From assembly GCA_050744165.1 (NCBI GenBank), contig JBOGGN010000132.1, positions 1-31,422 of the forward strand: a DNA stretch of 31,422 nt. The letters are read 5' to 3'. The translations under genes were made by a program, and so were the position numbers. The notes under the pieces were generated by a model. The model was given only the letters and a program-made list of their open reading frames with translations. It was not told the origin of the DNA and made no database searches. How positions within the stretch are numbered: the stretch's first letter is position 1; every line of letters starts with the position of its first letter. The stretch is from JBOGGN01 sp050744165. GTDB taxonomy: Bacteria > Actinomycetota > Acidimicrobiia > Acidimicrobiales > Palsa-688. Of the stretch, positions 7,207 through 14,958 are shown piece by piece.

Positions 7207-9090
7207 ATGTGTTTCAAGAATCTGCCGATCGAGTTCGACAATGACGGCAAGGCGCAGCTGAAGTCGGGGTTCGGAGATCCATACGCGGTGGCGACGGCTG
7301 AGCCCAAGGACTTCATCCGTCGCCGCCAGGGTCCCGGTGCCATGATTGCCGCGCCACCCAAGCTGCGCGACTGGAACATCGACCCGATGACCCGGGTCGC
7401 CGGCGCCTTGGCAATCCACACGGTGCTCGACATGGACCAGCGCAAGGCGGTCGAGGCCCACTCCCAAGCCATGCTGTTCCGTGGCTACGAGATCATCCTG
7501 CAGGGCCGTTACCCTCGGGACGCCATCGACATCAGCTCCCGGGCCTGCGGCGTCTGTGGCGGCGTGCACGCCACCGTTTCCGCGCTGCTCACTGAGCAGG
7601 CCTTCGGAATTTGCCCGCCGCCGCTCGGCGTCGAGGTCCGCAACCTGGGCGAGGTCGGCGAGATGTTCTACGACCACCCGCTGCACCTCGGCCTGCTGGC
7701 GGGTCCGGACTACTCCACCTCGATCGTGTCGATCACCAACCCCGAAATGGTGGTGAAGGCCGAGAAGACCCTGGCCCCCAACGGAGACCTGCACGGATAC
7801 CGGACGATCAAGGACATCATGGATGCCCTGAACCCGCTGACCGGGCGGATCTACCTCGAGGCTCTGGAGTGGACCCGGGTGGGCCGGGTGATGTGCATGC
7901 TGATGTTCGGCAAGTACCCGCACCCGTCCACCATCGTTCCCGGCGGTATGTCGACCACGGTGTCGACGTCCACCTTCAACGAGTACTACACCCAGCTCGG
8001 CAAGATCTTCGACTTCTGCAAGGTCATCGCCCTGGTGTGGGACGACCTCATGGACTTCTTCCTGGAGTGCAACCCGCGCTACGAAGAGGTTGGCCAGCGG
8101 GAACTCAACTTGGCCCAGACCGGCATCTGGGACGACTCCGAGGCCTACGACGCCACTTTCGCCAACTGCGACTACTGGGGCAACCGGCGCTACGCCCGCC
8201 CCGGCATGATCATTGACGGCAAGCTGGTGACCACCGACCTGACGAAGATCAACATGGGCTTCGAGGAGTTCGTGACCCACTCCTTCTACGAGGAGTGGAC
8301 CGGCGCGCCACAGCGCTATAACACCGATCCGCTTGGCAACCCGATCTCCCCGTACCACCCGTGGAACAAGGTCACCATCCCCAAGCCGACCGGCAAGAAC
8401 TTCCGGGACAAGTACACCTGGGACACCGCTCCCCGTTGGGACCGCCGGACGGTAGAGACGGGGACCTACGGGCGGATGTGGACCACGGCCCTGACGGGTC
8501 GATCAGGTCCCGCCAACAACCCCTTCGTCGAGGCCACGGGCGACGGCCTGCGCATGGTGCTTCCTCGCCACGAGCTCCCCGAGGACGAGCTGTTCTGGAA
8601 GGTCCCCCGCACGATCAACGCCCTCGAGCGCAACCGGGCCCGCTCCTACGCCATGGCCTTTACCGCCGCCATCGGCATGAACTGCATGCTGAAGGCGCTG
8701 GAGTACTGGCGGCGTGGCGACACCGCGGTCCACACCCCGTACCGGATCCCCAAGGACGAGCGCGTTGCGGTCGGCTTCTGGGAGGCTGGGCGCGGTTGGC
8801 TGGTCCACCACGGCGTCTATGACAAGGGCAAGATCGTCAACTACCAGATCACCACGCCCTCTACGCTCAACGCCGCGCCTCGCGACGCATACGGTGGGCT
8901 CGGTCCTTACGAGCAGGCCATTATCGACACTCCCCTCTTGGAGACGGTGGCCGAGGACGACATCAAGGGCATCGATGTCCTGCGGGCCGTCCGCAGCTTC
9001 GACCCCTGCATGCCGTGCACCACACACATGGACACCGGTAAGGGCGTCATCGTGCGGGAGGTCAACTCCTGCGGCTGCACCCTGGAGTGA
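7207..9090 (+). CDS. hhyL: [NiFe] hydrogenase large subunit, actinobacterial type (group 1h/5), 627 aa
   Basis: This is the catalytic subunit holding the NiFe(CN)2CO centre. The N-terminal L1 motif is RAC114GVC117GGVH and the C-terminal L2 motif is DPC601MPC604TTH607, so all four Ni ligands are Cys and none is TGA. A 20-residue tail after His607 ends in CGCTLE and should be removed by the maturation protease at 10841. The start is ATG with GAGGAA about ten bases upstream, 51 bp after hhyS. The divergence from standard group 1 enzymes (extended N-terminus starting MCFKNLPIEF, GGVHATVSALLTEQAFGI) fits the actinobacterial type, which scavenges trace atmospheric H2. Several long open frames on the opposite strand are shadows of its codon use. 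Confidence 0.96.
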   Translation: MCFKNLPIEFDNDGKAQLKSGFGDPYAVATAEPKDFIRRRQGPGAMIAAPPKLRDWNIDPMTRVAGALAIHTVLDMDQRKAVEAHSQAMLFRGYEIILQGRYPRDAIDISSRACGVCGGVHATVSALLTEQAFGICPPPLGVEVRNLGEVGEMFYDHPLHLGLLAGPDYSTSIVSITNPEMVVKAEKTLAPNGDLHGYRTIKDIMDALNPLTGRIYLEALEWTRVGRVMCMLMFGKYPHPSTIVPGGMSTTVSTSTFNEYYTQLGKIFDFCKVIALVWDDLMDFFLECNPRYEEVGQRELNLAQTGIWDDSEAYDATFANCDYWGNRRYARPGMIIDGKLVTTDLTKINMGFEEFVTHSFYEEWTGAPQRYNTDPLGNPISPYHPWNKVTIPKPTGKNFRDKYTWDTAPRWDRRTVETGTYGRMWTTALTGRSGPANNPFVEATGDGLRMVLPRHELPEDELFWKVPRTINALERNRARSYAMAFTAAIGMNCMLKALEYWRRGDTAVHTPYRIPKDERVAVGFWEAGRGWLVHHGVYDKGKIVNYQITTPSTLNAAPRDAYGGLGPYEQAIIDTPLLETVAEDDIKGIDVLRAVRSFDPCMPCTTHMDTGKGVIVREVNSCGCTLE

Positions 9091-9647
9091 GGAGCGGCGT
9101 TCGAACCCTCGTAGGCGGCCTGGGGCTTCCCTGGCTGCGCGACTTGGATTTCGGGACGCAATTCGTTCGTCGGGTCGAGCCTCTGGCTTGGCCCGACGAC
9201 GTCGCGATCGAGGATATTTCCTACGCCGCCCACCGGGTCCTGCACCTCCTTCAGGATCTCATGCCCCAAAAGGTCATCTTGGTCGCTGCCATGCCTCGAG
9301 ATGATGCCCCGGGAACGATCCGTCACTACCGCCTCGACCTTCAGCCGCCCAGCGACGAAGAGGTCCACGAACGGCTGAGCGAGGCGGTGGGTGGCGTGGT
9401 CGATCTGGACCACACTCTGGCGGTGATCCGGTACTGGAAGGCGTTGCCAGAGGACACCACCGTGATCGAAGTCGAACCCGGCGACCGGTCATTCGGAATG
9501 GGCTTCAGCGAACCCGTCGAAGCCGTGGTCGAGACCGTGCTCGGGCTGGTACGCGAGGAGATCGGCCTGCCCCCATTGCCGCCGGGGACGGTACCTCATG
9601 GCTCGGGCGTACCATCTTCTCGGTGGGCCGGAAGCACCGGAGGTTGA
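9087..9647 (+). CDS. Degenerate hydrogenase maturation-protease homologue, 186 aa
   Basis: The fold plan of HyaD/HupD proteases is recognisable: TLVGGLGLPWLRDLDFG corresponds to the GNxLxxDDGxG loop. LMPQKVILVAAMPRDDAPGTIRHYRLD corresponds to the VDAxxxGxxPG strand. LDH109TLAVIRYWKALPEDTTVIEVEP corresponds to the late His and following strand. The late nickel-sensing His is kept, but the first acidic pair is altered (RDLD) and the VDA aspartate is replaced (VAA). It is therefore probably not an active endopeptidase. The GTG start overlaps the hhyL stop (GTGA), tying its synthesis to the large subunit. A chaperone or scaffold role for HhyL is possible. The true protease is encoded at 10841. 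Confidence 0.65.
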   Translation: MRSGVRTLVGGLGLPWLRDLDFGTQFVRRVEPLAWPDDVAIEDISYAAHRVLHLLQDLMPQKVILVAAMPRDDAPGTIRHYRLDLQPPSDEEVHERLSEAVGGVVDLDHTLAVIRYWKALPEDTTVIEVEPGDRSFGMGFSEPVEAVVETVLGLVREEIGLPPLPPGTVPHGSGVPSSRWAGSTGG

Positions 9648-9651
9648 CCTG

Positions 9652-10266
9652 ATGTTGTCTGACGAAGCCCTTGGCTACCAAGACGTGTTGCGCCGCATCG
9701 GCGAGCTGACCGAGGAACTGACCAACCTGCCGGATCCTCGCACAGCCGAGAAGGTGAGCGAGCTTCTCGACTGGGTGGACGCCTTCCATCACGCTGGTCT
9801 GGGCCGGCTGGTGGAGATGATCCGGCAGTGGCGAGGTGAGATCTTTCTCGAGTCGGTATCCGCCGACGAGGTCGTCGGAACAATGTTGGCGGCGTACGGA
9901 CTCGGCGAAGGTGCTCAGACCGAGGCGGAAGCCACCGCCGCGGTGGAGCAGGCGTTGGAACAGGTGCGGCCCCTCGTCGAGTCCCACGGTGGGGACCTCG
10001 AGGTAGTAAGCGTGGTCGACGGAGTCGTCCAGATCCGGATGAAGGGCACCTGTGACGGTTGCCCCAGTTCGGCCGCCACCCTGACCTATGGGGTCGAGCA
10101 GGCGCTTCGGGAGAATTGGGTTCACTTTCGCCGGTTGGAGCAGGTCGATCCCGCCGACGAGGTTGATGCATCCAAATCGGATCTGACCTGTGTGACGGCG
10201 GCGGTGCCTGAGCCTGTCCCCGTGCCCCAAGGTCCCTTGCTCCAAATTCGCGGCCACGAACTCTGA
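9652..10266 (+). CDS. NifU C-terminal (NFU) domain protein, 204 aa
   Basis: Residues ~95-165 are an NFU domain: VEQALEQVRPLVESHGGDLEVVSVVDGVVQIRMKG, then TC134DGC137PSS, whose CxxC pair carries or transfers an Fe-S cluster. The N-terminal ~90 residues are helical and not recognised. The C-terminal 40 residues are Pro-rich. The start at ATG 9652 is chosen because GGAGG lies nine bases upstream and the preceding gene ends four bases earlier. The upstream ATG at 9598 would overlap that gene by 50 bp. It probably supplies or exchanges Fe-S clusters for HhyS, or acts as an electron carrier of the hydrogenase. NFU-like genes are a regular part of such operons. Confidence 0.85.
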   Translation: MLSDEALGYQDVLRRIGELTEELTNLPDPRTAEKVSELLDWVDAFHHAGLGRLVEMIRQWRGEIFLESVSADEVVGTMLAAYGLGEGAQTEAEATAAVEQALEQVRPLVESHGGDLEVVSVVDGVVQIRMKGTCDGCPSSAATLTYGVEQALRENWVHFRRLEQVDPADEVDASKSDLTCVTAAVPEPVPVPQGPLLQIRGHEL

Positions 10267-10844
10267 TGGATGAGCTCACCGCCGAGGCGATGGCCTATCG
10301 CGCCCGCGCCTTGGCCCAGGCGCATCCCCTGTCCAAGCAAGCACGCAAGTACCTGGACTGGGCGGTTGCCATCCAGCGGACAAGCCAGCCGGTGCCCGAG
10401 ATTGGCATCTGGGCTGGGGCCGCCTTAACGGAGGGCTACTGCGTCCGCCGGGTCGAGGAAGAGGACCTCGGCCTGCCGGGCAGCCAGGCCGCCGACGGAC
10501 CACCCGCGTTACCGGGGGCCGCCTCGTCCAACGACGATGACACGCCCGAGATCACCTTGGACGAACTTGAGGCCGCGGCGACGAAGCTGGCCGCGACCCT
10601 GCGGAGCGATCCGCAGGATGTAGGGCCGCCCCCGTGGGGCCACCCGGACCCCTCGTACGAGGACCGCCTCCTCGACGTGCTCAATCGCATCGTGGCCTCG
10701 CAGGTCTCCAACCGTCTGATGCACTGGAGCGACAGCATCGACGACGCCGCGTGGGTTGAGTTGGAGGAATACCTGGCCTGGTGGGTCGTCAAGGGATACG
10801 CCCTTCGGGTGGCGGAAGTCGAACTCGGCGCGGTGCGCCGATGA
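10266..10844 (+). CDS. Hypothetical protein of the hydrogenase operon, 192 aa
   Basis: I do not recognise a family. The protein begins MDELTAEAMAYRARALAQAHPLSKQARKYLDWAV. It has a Pro/Ala/Asp-rich linker around residues 70-95, then a helical C-terminal half with many Trp and acidic residues (LMHWSDSIDDAAWVELEEYLAWWVVKGYALRVAEVEL). No metal motif or membrane helix is visible. Its ATG shares a base with the NFU stop (TGATG), and its own stop overlaps the protease start (ATGA). It is thus translated as part of a tight NFU-unknown-protease set. A role in assembly of HhySL is inferred from position only. Confidence 0.75.
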   Translation: MDELTAEAMAYRARALAQAHPLSKQARKYLDWAVAIQRTSQPVPEIGIWAGAALTEGYCVRRVEEEDLGLPGSQAADGPPALPGAASSNDDDTPEITLDELEAAATKLAATLRSDPQDVGPPPWGHPDPSYEDRLLDVLNRIVASQVSNRLMHWSDSIDDAAWVELEEYLAWWVVKGYALRVAEVELGAVRR

Positions 10845-11419
10845 GGGTGCTGATCGCCGGCGTCGGCAACGTCCTTCGAGGCGACGATGCTTTTGGTGTC
10901 GAGGTCGCCCGGCGGCTGGCCGCCGAGCCCCTGCCGCCCGACACCCGGGTGGTCGAGACCGGCATCGGCGGTGTGGCGTTGGTGCACGAGCTGCAAGACG
11001 GCTGGGACGCCCTGATCGTGGCCGATGCCGTCGCCCGGGATCGCCCGCCAGGGACTGTGATGCTGATCGAGCTCGACGTGTTCGACATTGACCAGCTCAC
11101 GTGGCGGGAGCGTTCCGACTTCCTCGCCGACATGCACCTGGCGACCCCCGAGCGAGCCTTGATGCTGGCACAGGCGCTTGGCGTTCTACCGGCTCGACGC
11201 TTCATGGTCGGCTGCCAGCCGGTGGATGCGGACGCCTTTGGACCAGGGATGTCCGAGCCGGTGCAGGCCGCGGTCGACATCGGCATCGACATGATCCGTC
11301 AGCTTCTCGACCAGCTTCGAGCCAGTCCGACCAGCTCGACCGGTGCGACCGGTGCGACCAGTTCGACGGAAGCGGCTCCAGCCGACGCTGTGCCGGCCGT
11401 AGAGGCGGTGGAGCACTAG
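10841..11419 (+). CDS. Hydrogenase maturation protease (HyaD/HupD family), 192 aa
   Basis: It removes the C-terminal tail of the large subunit after nickel insertion. The motif GVGNVLRGDDAFGVEVARRL (residues 7-26) holds the first acidic nickel contact (Asp16). IVADAVARDRPPGTV holds Asp62, and DMH99LATPERAL the His ligand. All three recognition residues of the family are present, in contrast to the homologue at 9087. The frame is open upstream, but the ATG at 10841 overlaps the previous stop and gives the canonical N-terminus MRVLIAGVGN. The last ~35 residues are a Ser/Thr/Ala-rich extension beyond the usual family length and probably disordered. Its substrate should be HhyL. Confidence 0.92.
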   Translation: MRVLIAGVGNVLRGDDAFGVEVARRLAAEPLPPDTRVVETGIGGVALVHELQDGWDALIVADAVARDRPPGTVMLIELDVFDIDQLTWRERSDFLADMHLATPERALMLAQALGVLPARRFMVGCQPVDADAFGPGMSEPVQAAVDIGIDMIRQLLDQLRASPTSSTGATGATSSTEAAPADAVPAVEAVEH

Positions 11420-11421
11420 CT

Positions 11422-12822
11422 ATGGACGTCGAACTTCGGCCCCCTGGGAGTTCCAGCCGGCCGGCCGCAGACCCTGGGCGCGACCGGGCCGAAGCCGTGG
11501 CCGCCTTGGAAAAGCGTTTGGCCGCAACCTCCCGCGCCGTGAACCCGTACGTGCATGCCGGCCTCGCCTACCGGTTGGGCCTGGCGTACACCGAGGCGAC
11601 CACCGGCAGTGGCACCGAGAGCCTGCGAAAGGCGTTGGCCTGCTTCGATGTCGCCGCTTCGATCTTCGACCCTCGCTACGACCCGGTCCCTCACGCCCGG
11701 GTCCTCAACGCGGCCGGGGCCGCCCACCGAGCCTTGGGCGACCGGCGCCGGGCGGCAGGGTTTTTCGAGCGCTCTGCGGAGCTGCTGGCCGGACACGATC
11801 GCGACGAGGAGCGGGCGGCCGCGTTCAACAACCTCGGCTTGGTCCGCAACGAGCTCGGACAGACCGACTTGGCGGTGGCCGCCTGCGACGAGGCGCTGGC
11901 CCTCTTCACCGGATCGACCCCGGATGCCCTTCGCGGCAAGGCGGCGGCGTTGCACACCCGGGGCATGGCAAGGGCGGCAGAAGGTACCCCCGACGGGCTC
12001 TCGGCCGCCCTGGCCGACTATCGCGAGGCCCTGTCGGCTGTCGCCCTGACTGAGGCGCCCTTCCACTTCGCCACCCTTCAGCAGGCTATTGGGGTCGCAG
12101 ATGTCGCGTTGGCCGCGTTGCAACCTGAACGCGCTGACCGGCTGTTGTTCGATGCGGTTGGCGCCGTCAGCGAGGCTCTGACGGTGTTCACCCGGGCCGG
12201 CTTCCCCTATCAGTACGCCCTCTGCAAGAACAACCTGGGGACGGCGCTCATGCGTCGAGCAGCGCTGCAACCCGGCGCCGAAGGAGCCCAGGGGCTTCGT
12301 TGGGCGATGGCCAGCTTCGAGGAAACCGTTGCCGTCCTCGACCCCCGGATGTACTCCAAGGAGTGGCAGGTCGGCTACGCCAACCTGGAACAGGCCCAAT
12401 CCGCTCTGTCCGAACGTGGGTTGGATCGGACGCGGGTGGAACACTTCGCGGCGCTGGTTGCCTGCGCGGACGGCGATCTGCGCACGTCATTGCTCCGCGA
12501 ACGCCTCTCGCGCTTGTTGATGCTGCCTGAGGCCACCCGGCGCAGCGCCTTGGAGGAGTTGGCTCGGGCGACCTCGAGCCTCAACTACGACGAGGCCCGG
12601 GCCGTCATCCACGCCGAGATCTCGGTGCTGATGGAACTCCCGACCGAGGATCTCCAGGCGGGACTCGAAGCCCGGTACGCGGCCCACGGTACCCTTCCCC
12701 CTGAGGCACGGGAGACGGCCGATATGGCCCTTGACCAGGCGGTCGGTGACGCTCTGGGCGGGCCGCAGCGGATGTATGTGCGAGACTTCCTCTATGGACT
12801 CGGTTGGGAACGACCCGGTTAG
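11422..12822 (+). CDS. Tetratricopeptide-repeat protein, 466 aa
   Basis: From about residue 45 to 330 the sequence is a chain of helix pairs of TPR type: AYRLGLAYTEAT, ALACFDVAASIFDP, ARVLNAAGAAHRALGDRRRAAGFFERSAELL, AAFNNLGLVRNELGQTDLAVAACDEALALF, YALCKNNLGTALMRRA. The C-terminal ~100 residues are helical without clear repeats. TPR arrays bind partner proteins, so a chaperone or scaffold role in hydrogenase assembly is likely, and TPR genes do occur in hydrogenase operons of this type. The frame is open 320 bp upstream inside the protease gene. ATG 11422, two bases after the protease stop, is taken as the start. No signal peptide is seen. Confidence 0.85.
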   Translation: MDVELRPPGSSSRPAADPGRDRAEAVAALEKRLAATSRAVNPYVHAGLAYRLGLAYTEATTGSGTESLRKALACFDVAASIFDPRYDPVPHARVLNAAGAAHRALGDRRRAAGFFERSAELLAGHDRDEERAAAFNNLGLVRNELGQTDLAVAACDEALALFTGSTPDALRGKAAALHTRGMARAAEGTPDGLSAALADYREALSAVALTEAPFHFATLQQAIGVADVALAALQPERADRLLFDAVGAVSEALTVFTRAGFPYQYALCKNNLGTALMRRAALQPGAEGAQGLRWAMASFEETVAVLDPRMYSKEWQVGYANLEQAQSALSERGLDRTRVEHFAALVACADGDLRTSLLRERLSRLLMLPEATRRSALEELARATSSLNYDEARAVIHAEISVLMELPTEDLQAGLEARYAAHGTLPPEARETADMALDQAVGDALGGPQRMYVRDFLYGLGWERPG

Positions 12823-12828
12823 GGCAAC

Positions 12829-13335
12829 ATGAACCCGCTGATCCCGCCCACGGCAAACGCGGGGGCCACAGGTGGCCCACCGTCCCAGCCCGCCCCCAAG
12901 CAGGAAGCCCCCATCGAGGTCGCGCGGGCCTTTGTCGACGCCGTCGCCTGGGGCGAACACCTTGAGGTCTGGAAGCTGTTCTCCGAGGAAGCCCGGCACT
13001 TGGTGCTGCGAGTCGCGGCGACAAGGGGCATGGACGACCGGCTGGCGGGACGATTGCGGGATGGGACGGCGACGGTCCCCGAGCGTGACGCCTTCCTTGG
13101 CGACTTGGTCAACGGCCTGCGCACCGATCTCCGTGGCTGCGACCTCGACACCTTGATCTATGAGGTCGACCCCGATGCCGAGGGCAGCGACCCCAACCGG
13201 ACGTCTGTCATGCTGCTGACTTCGACGATCAACCCCCAGCTGGGCCCACCGTTGCCAGTGGCATCGATGGAGTTGGTCCGCGAGGGAAGCCGATGGTGCG
13301 TCGAGCGCCTCCAGCCGCGAGTTAAGCGGTCATGA
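12829..13335 (+). CDS. Hypothetical protein, possibly NTF2-like fold, 168 aa
   Basis: The first ~28 residues are Pro/Gly-rich and disordered. The rest (PIEVARAFVDAVAWGEHLEVWKLFSEEARHLVLRVAATRGM, then strands ending VASMELVREGSRWCVERL) has the helix-helix-strand rhythm of small NTF2-like or lumazine-type cone folds. No catalytic residues stand out, so this is only a suggestion. It follows the TPR gene by six bases, and its stop overlaps the next ATG (ATGA), so it belongs to the hydrogenase operon. I cannot assign a function. Confidence 0.7.
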   Translation: MNPLIPPTANAGATGGPPSQPAPKQEAPIEVARAFVDAVAWGEHLEVWKLFSEEARHLVLRVAATRGMDDRLAGRLRDGTATVPERDAFLGDLVNGLRTDLRGCDLDTLIYEVDPDAEGSDPNRTSVMLLTSTINPQLGPPLPVASMELVREGSRWCVERLQPRVKRS

Positions 13336-14075
13336 TCGGCGGCGGCCAACCCGCGACCGTCGACCGAGGCGGTCACCCGTTCCGGCATTTCCCGGTGGCC
13401 GTCTCCGCCGGGGCCATGGCACTCGCCTGGTCCCGCCAGGATGGCGCCCCCCACGGGTCGACCATCCTGGTCGATCACGAGATCAACTCCCTCGGCCGGC
13501 TCGGTGGCGAGTGGCAGGCCGCACCTGCGGAGACCCTCGCCGGGGCGATCGTGTTACGACCGTCGTTGGAGGCCGACGCCGCCGATCTTGGCTGGCTGAT
13601 CGGCGGTTTGGCCCTCTCGCAGGGGATCGAAGCGCTGCGGCCCGACGTCGCCCCCGCCACCTGGTGGCCCGACACAGTGGTCGCCAAAGCCGACGAGTCG
13701 CCGATCGCCGCCGTGTTATGCGAGGCGCAGCTGGCCCCGGGTCGGGTGCGGGCTGCGATCGTCACTTTCCGAGTGGACCTGAAGGCGATCGGCGTCACCG
13801 GCGCCGACGGCCGCGACGAGCTGCTGAGTGCCATCCTTGACTCCTTCGACAAAGTGTCGGCGTCCTTGGACGAGGGCAACCAGGCTGTCGCCTCCGCCTA
13901 CGAGACCAGTTGCGCCCTGGTCGGACACCGCGTGAAGCTCCGGCTACGGCCCACCGGGGAAGCGAGAGGGACCGTCTCCGGTTTCGATACCACTGCCCGG
14001 ATGCAACTTCGGTCCACGACGGGCCTTGTGGAACGCATCACCGTCGATATGCTCCGGGACATCGAAGTTGTGTAG
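13332..14075 (+). CDS. Biotin/lipoyl-ligase-fold protein with degenerate active site, 247 aa
   Basis: The layout matches BirA: VSAGAMALAWSRQDGAPHGSTILVDHEINSLGRLGGEW (residues 23-61) aligns with the SxMdxA...GTxxxAexQ..GRGRRGRxW block. GAIVLRPSLEADA aligns with the following strand and TWWPDTVVA with KWPNDVxx. The last ~50 residues (HRVKLRLRPTGEARGTVSGFDTTARMQLRS) match the SH3-like BPL_C domain. Two catalytic signatures are lost: GRRGRxW reads GRLGGEW, and KWPND reads WWPDT. Adenylate transfer to biotin is therefore unlikely. As the last gene of the hydrogenase operon it may bind a small ligand or a partner protein instead. The ATG overlaps the previous stop. Confidence 0.7.
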   Translation: MIGGGQPATVDRGGHPFRHFPVAVSAGAMALAWSRQDGAPHGSTILVDHEINSLGRLGGEWQAAPAETLAGAIVLRPSLEADAADLGWLIGGLALSQGIEALRPDVAPATWWPDTVVAKADESPIAAVLCEAQLAPGRVRAAIVTFRVDLKAIGVTGADGRDELLSAILDSFDKVSASLDEGNQAVASAYETSCALVGHRVKLRLRPTGEARGTVSGFDTTARMQLRSTTGLVERITVDMLRDIEVV

Positions 14076-14082
14076 AGAAGGT

Positions 14083-14111
14083 TTGCGGGCTCTGTGTTCC
14101 AAACATATACT
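14083..14111 (+). promoter_or_regulatory. Promoter for the small membrane-protein gene run
   Basis: TTGCGG (14083-14088) and TATACT (14106-14111) are separated by exactly 17 bases, a near-ideal vegetative promoter, 48 bp before the GTG start at 14159. It lies in the first real gap after the hydrogenase operon and so probably starts a second transcript. An ACTGC-AA-GCAGT palindrome begins inside the -10 and could be an operator. Confidence 0.6.
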
Positions 14112-14158
14112 GCAAGCAGTTGAGTCGCCGTCCTGGTGCGGCCGATAGGGGGTTGCTC

Positions 14159-14407
14159 GTGGGTTGGTTATGGGTAGGTGACGCGGCGTTGATCCTTGTG
14201 GTCATACCGTTCGTCCTCTTCATGCTGAACAAGGTCCTGCGGCCGGCGACTGAAATCAAGAAGTACGCCGACGACATCCTCCAGCATGGCGTCGGCCTTA
14301 CTGGGACGCTGGACGCAGTACCGAAGCTGGCGGAGACGGTGCAGTTGACGTCGGCCGCTCGGGGTCTGGTTGGCCGGTATGGGGCAGCGCTGGAGAAGCT
14401 GCTGTGA
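14159..14407 (+). CDS. Small single-helix membrane protein, 82 aa
   Basis: Residues 1-25 (MGWLWVGDAALILVVIPFVLFML) form one transmembrane helix. A mostly amphipathic helical cytoplasmic part follows (NKVLRPATEIKKYADDILQHGVGLTGTLDAVPKLAETVQLTSAARGLVGRYGAALEKLL). The start is taken as GTG 14159 after AGGGGG; the frame is open further upstream but covers the promoter and the previous gene. It is the first of five similar small membrane proteins. A membrane anchor or oligomerisation role for the cytoplasmic hydrogenase is possible, by analogy with HucM of the Mycobacterium group 2a enzyme, but no sequence similarity is claimed. Confidence 0.7.
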   Translation: MGWLWVGDAALILVVIPFVLFMLNKVLRPATEIKKYADDILQHGVGLTGTLDAVPKLAETVQLTSAARGLVGRYGAALEKLL

Positions 14408-14441
14408 CCGCCATCGCGAACGTGGAAGGACGTGATCTGTA

Positions 14442-14732
14442 ATGACCGGCCTGTTCATCGCCCCGCCAGTCATCGGCCTGCTCGTTGGCACTGGGATCCT
14501 GGTCGCAGCCTTGGCGATCTATTTGATCACCATCGTCTACATCCTGCAGGACGTGAGCTTCACCTTGGGTACCGTTCTCATCGGCGTCCGGGCCATCGTC
14601 AACCAGGTCCAACCGGTTGGCCAAGTGGTCGGACAGATCGCGGACAACGTCAACGCCATCGACAGTGCTCTCGGCAGCCTGTTGGGCGAGGACAATTCCT
14701 TGCTGCCAATGCCGCAAAAGATCAGCAATTAG
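14442..14732 (+). CDS. Small single-helix membrane protein, 96 aa
   Basis: An N-terminal helix of ~30 hydrophobic residues (PPVIGLLVGTGILVAALAIYLITIVYIL) is followed by a coiled-coil-like tail (QDVSFTLGTVLIGVRAIVNQVQPVGQVVGQIADNVNAIDSALGSLL). The tail shares the pattern TLGxVxxGVRA...N with the protein at 15618, so the two are probably paralogues. The ATG follows a weak GAAGGA site. It lies 34 bp downstream of the previous small membrane protein and 23 bp upstream of the DUF1059-like gene. Function unknown; placement suggests a membrane complex connected with the hydrogenase. Confidence 0.75.
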   Translation: MTGLFIAPPVIGLLVGTGILVAALAIYLITIVYILQDVSFTLGTVLIGVRAIVNQVQPVGQVVGQIADNVNAIDSALGSLLGEDNSLLPMPQKISN

Positions 14733-14755
14733 TAGTCGGGAGGAGACAAGATCTC

Positions 14756-14932
14756 ATGGCCGTTGAATTCAGGTGAAGGGACGCTGATCACGCCTGCCGT
14801 TGGCAGGGACGAGCAGCTACCGAAGAGCAGTTGATGGCGATGGTTGATGCTCACGTCAAGGCGAAGCATCGGGTGCCGGTGACCACCGACACCATCGCAA
14901 ACTTTGTCCGGCAGAACGTTCGCAGGTCCTGA
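14756..14932 (+). CDS. DUF1059-like small protein with in-frame TGA at the first conserved Cys (predicted selenoprotein), 58 aa
   Basis: After a strong GGAGGAG site the frame reads MAVEFR, TGA (14774-14776), then RDADHACRWQGRAATEEQL and on to the natural TGA at 14930. The sequence after the stop is plainly coding: it follows the DUF1059 pattern C-R-D-x-G-x-x-C ... T-E-E-x-L ... H ... H, with Cys14, TEEQL, H33 and H38 in place. The TGA stands exactly where the first Cys of that pattern belongs (position 7). A perfect 6-bp hairpin with a GUU loop begins 17 nt downstream. Decoding as selenocysteine gives a Sec-x6-Cys protein. The alternative is a recent Cys-to-stop mutation. Without recoding only six residues would be made. 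It sits among the small membrane-protein genes; function is unknown, perhaps redox or metal binding. Confidence 0.75.
14793..14807 (+). promoter_or_regulatory. SECIS-like hairpin of the DUF1059-like gene
   Basis: CCTGCC (14793-14798) and GGCAGG (14802-14807) form a perfect 6-bp stem with the loop GTT. The loop G and U are the 23rd and 24th bases after the TGA. Bacterial SECIS elements lie inside the coding region shortly after the UGA and present a GU in the apical loop to SelB, which this satisfies. Confidence 0.65.
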
Positions 14933-14958
14933 CAGAACCTCGGGAAAGGGGGTCAGCC

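Noticed and set aside
9001..9090. Selenocysteine in the hydrogenase large subunit
   Set aside because: The L1 and L2 motifs have TGC/TGT at all four metal-binding positions; no in-frame TGA.
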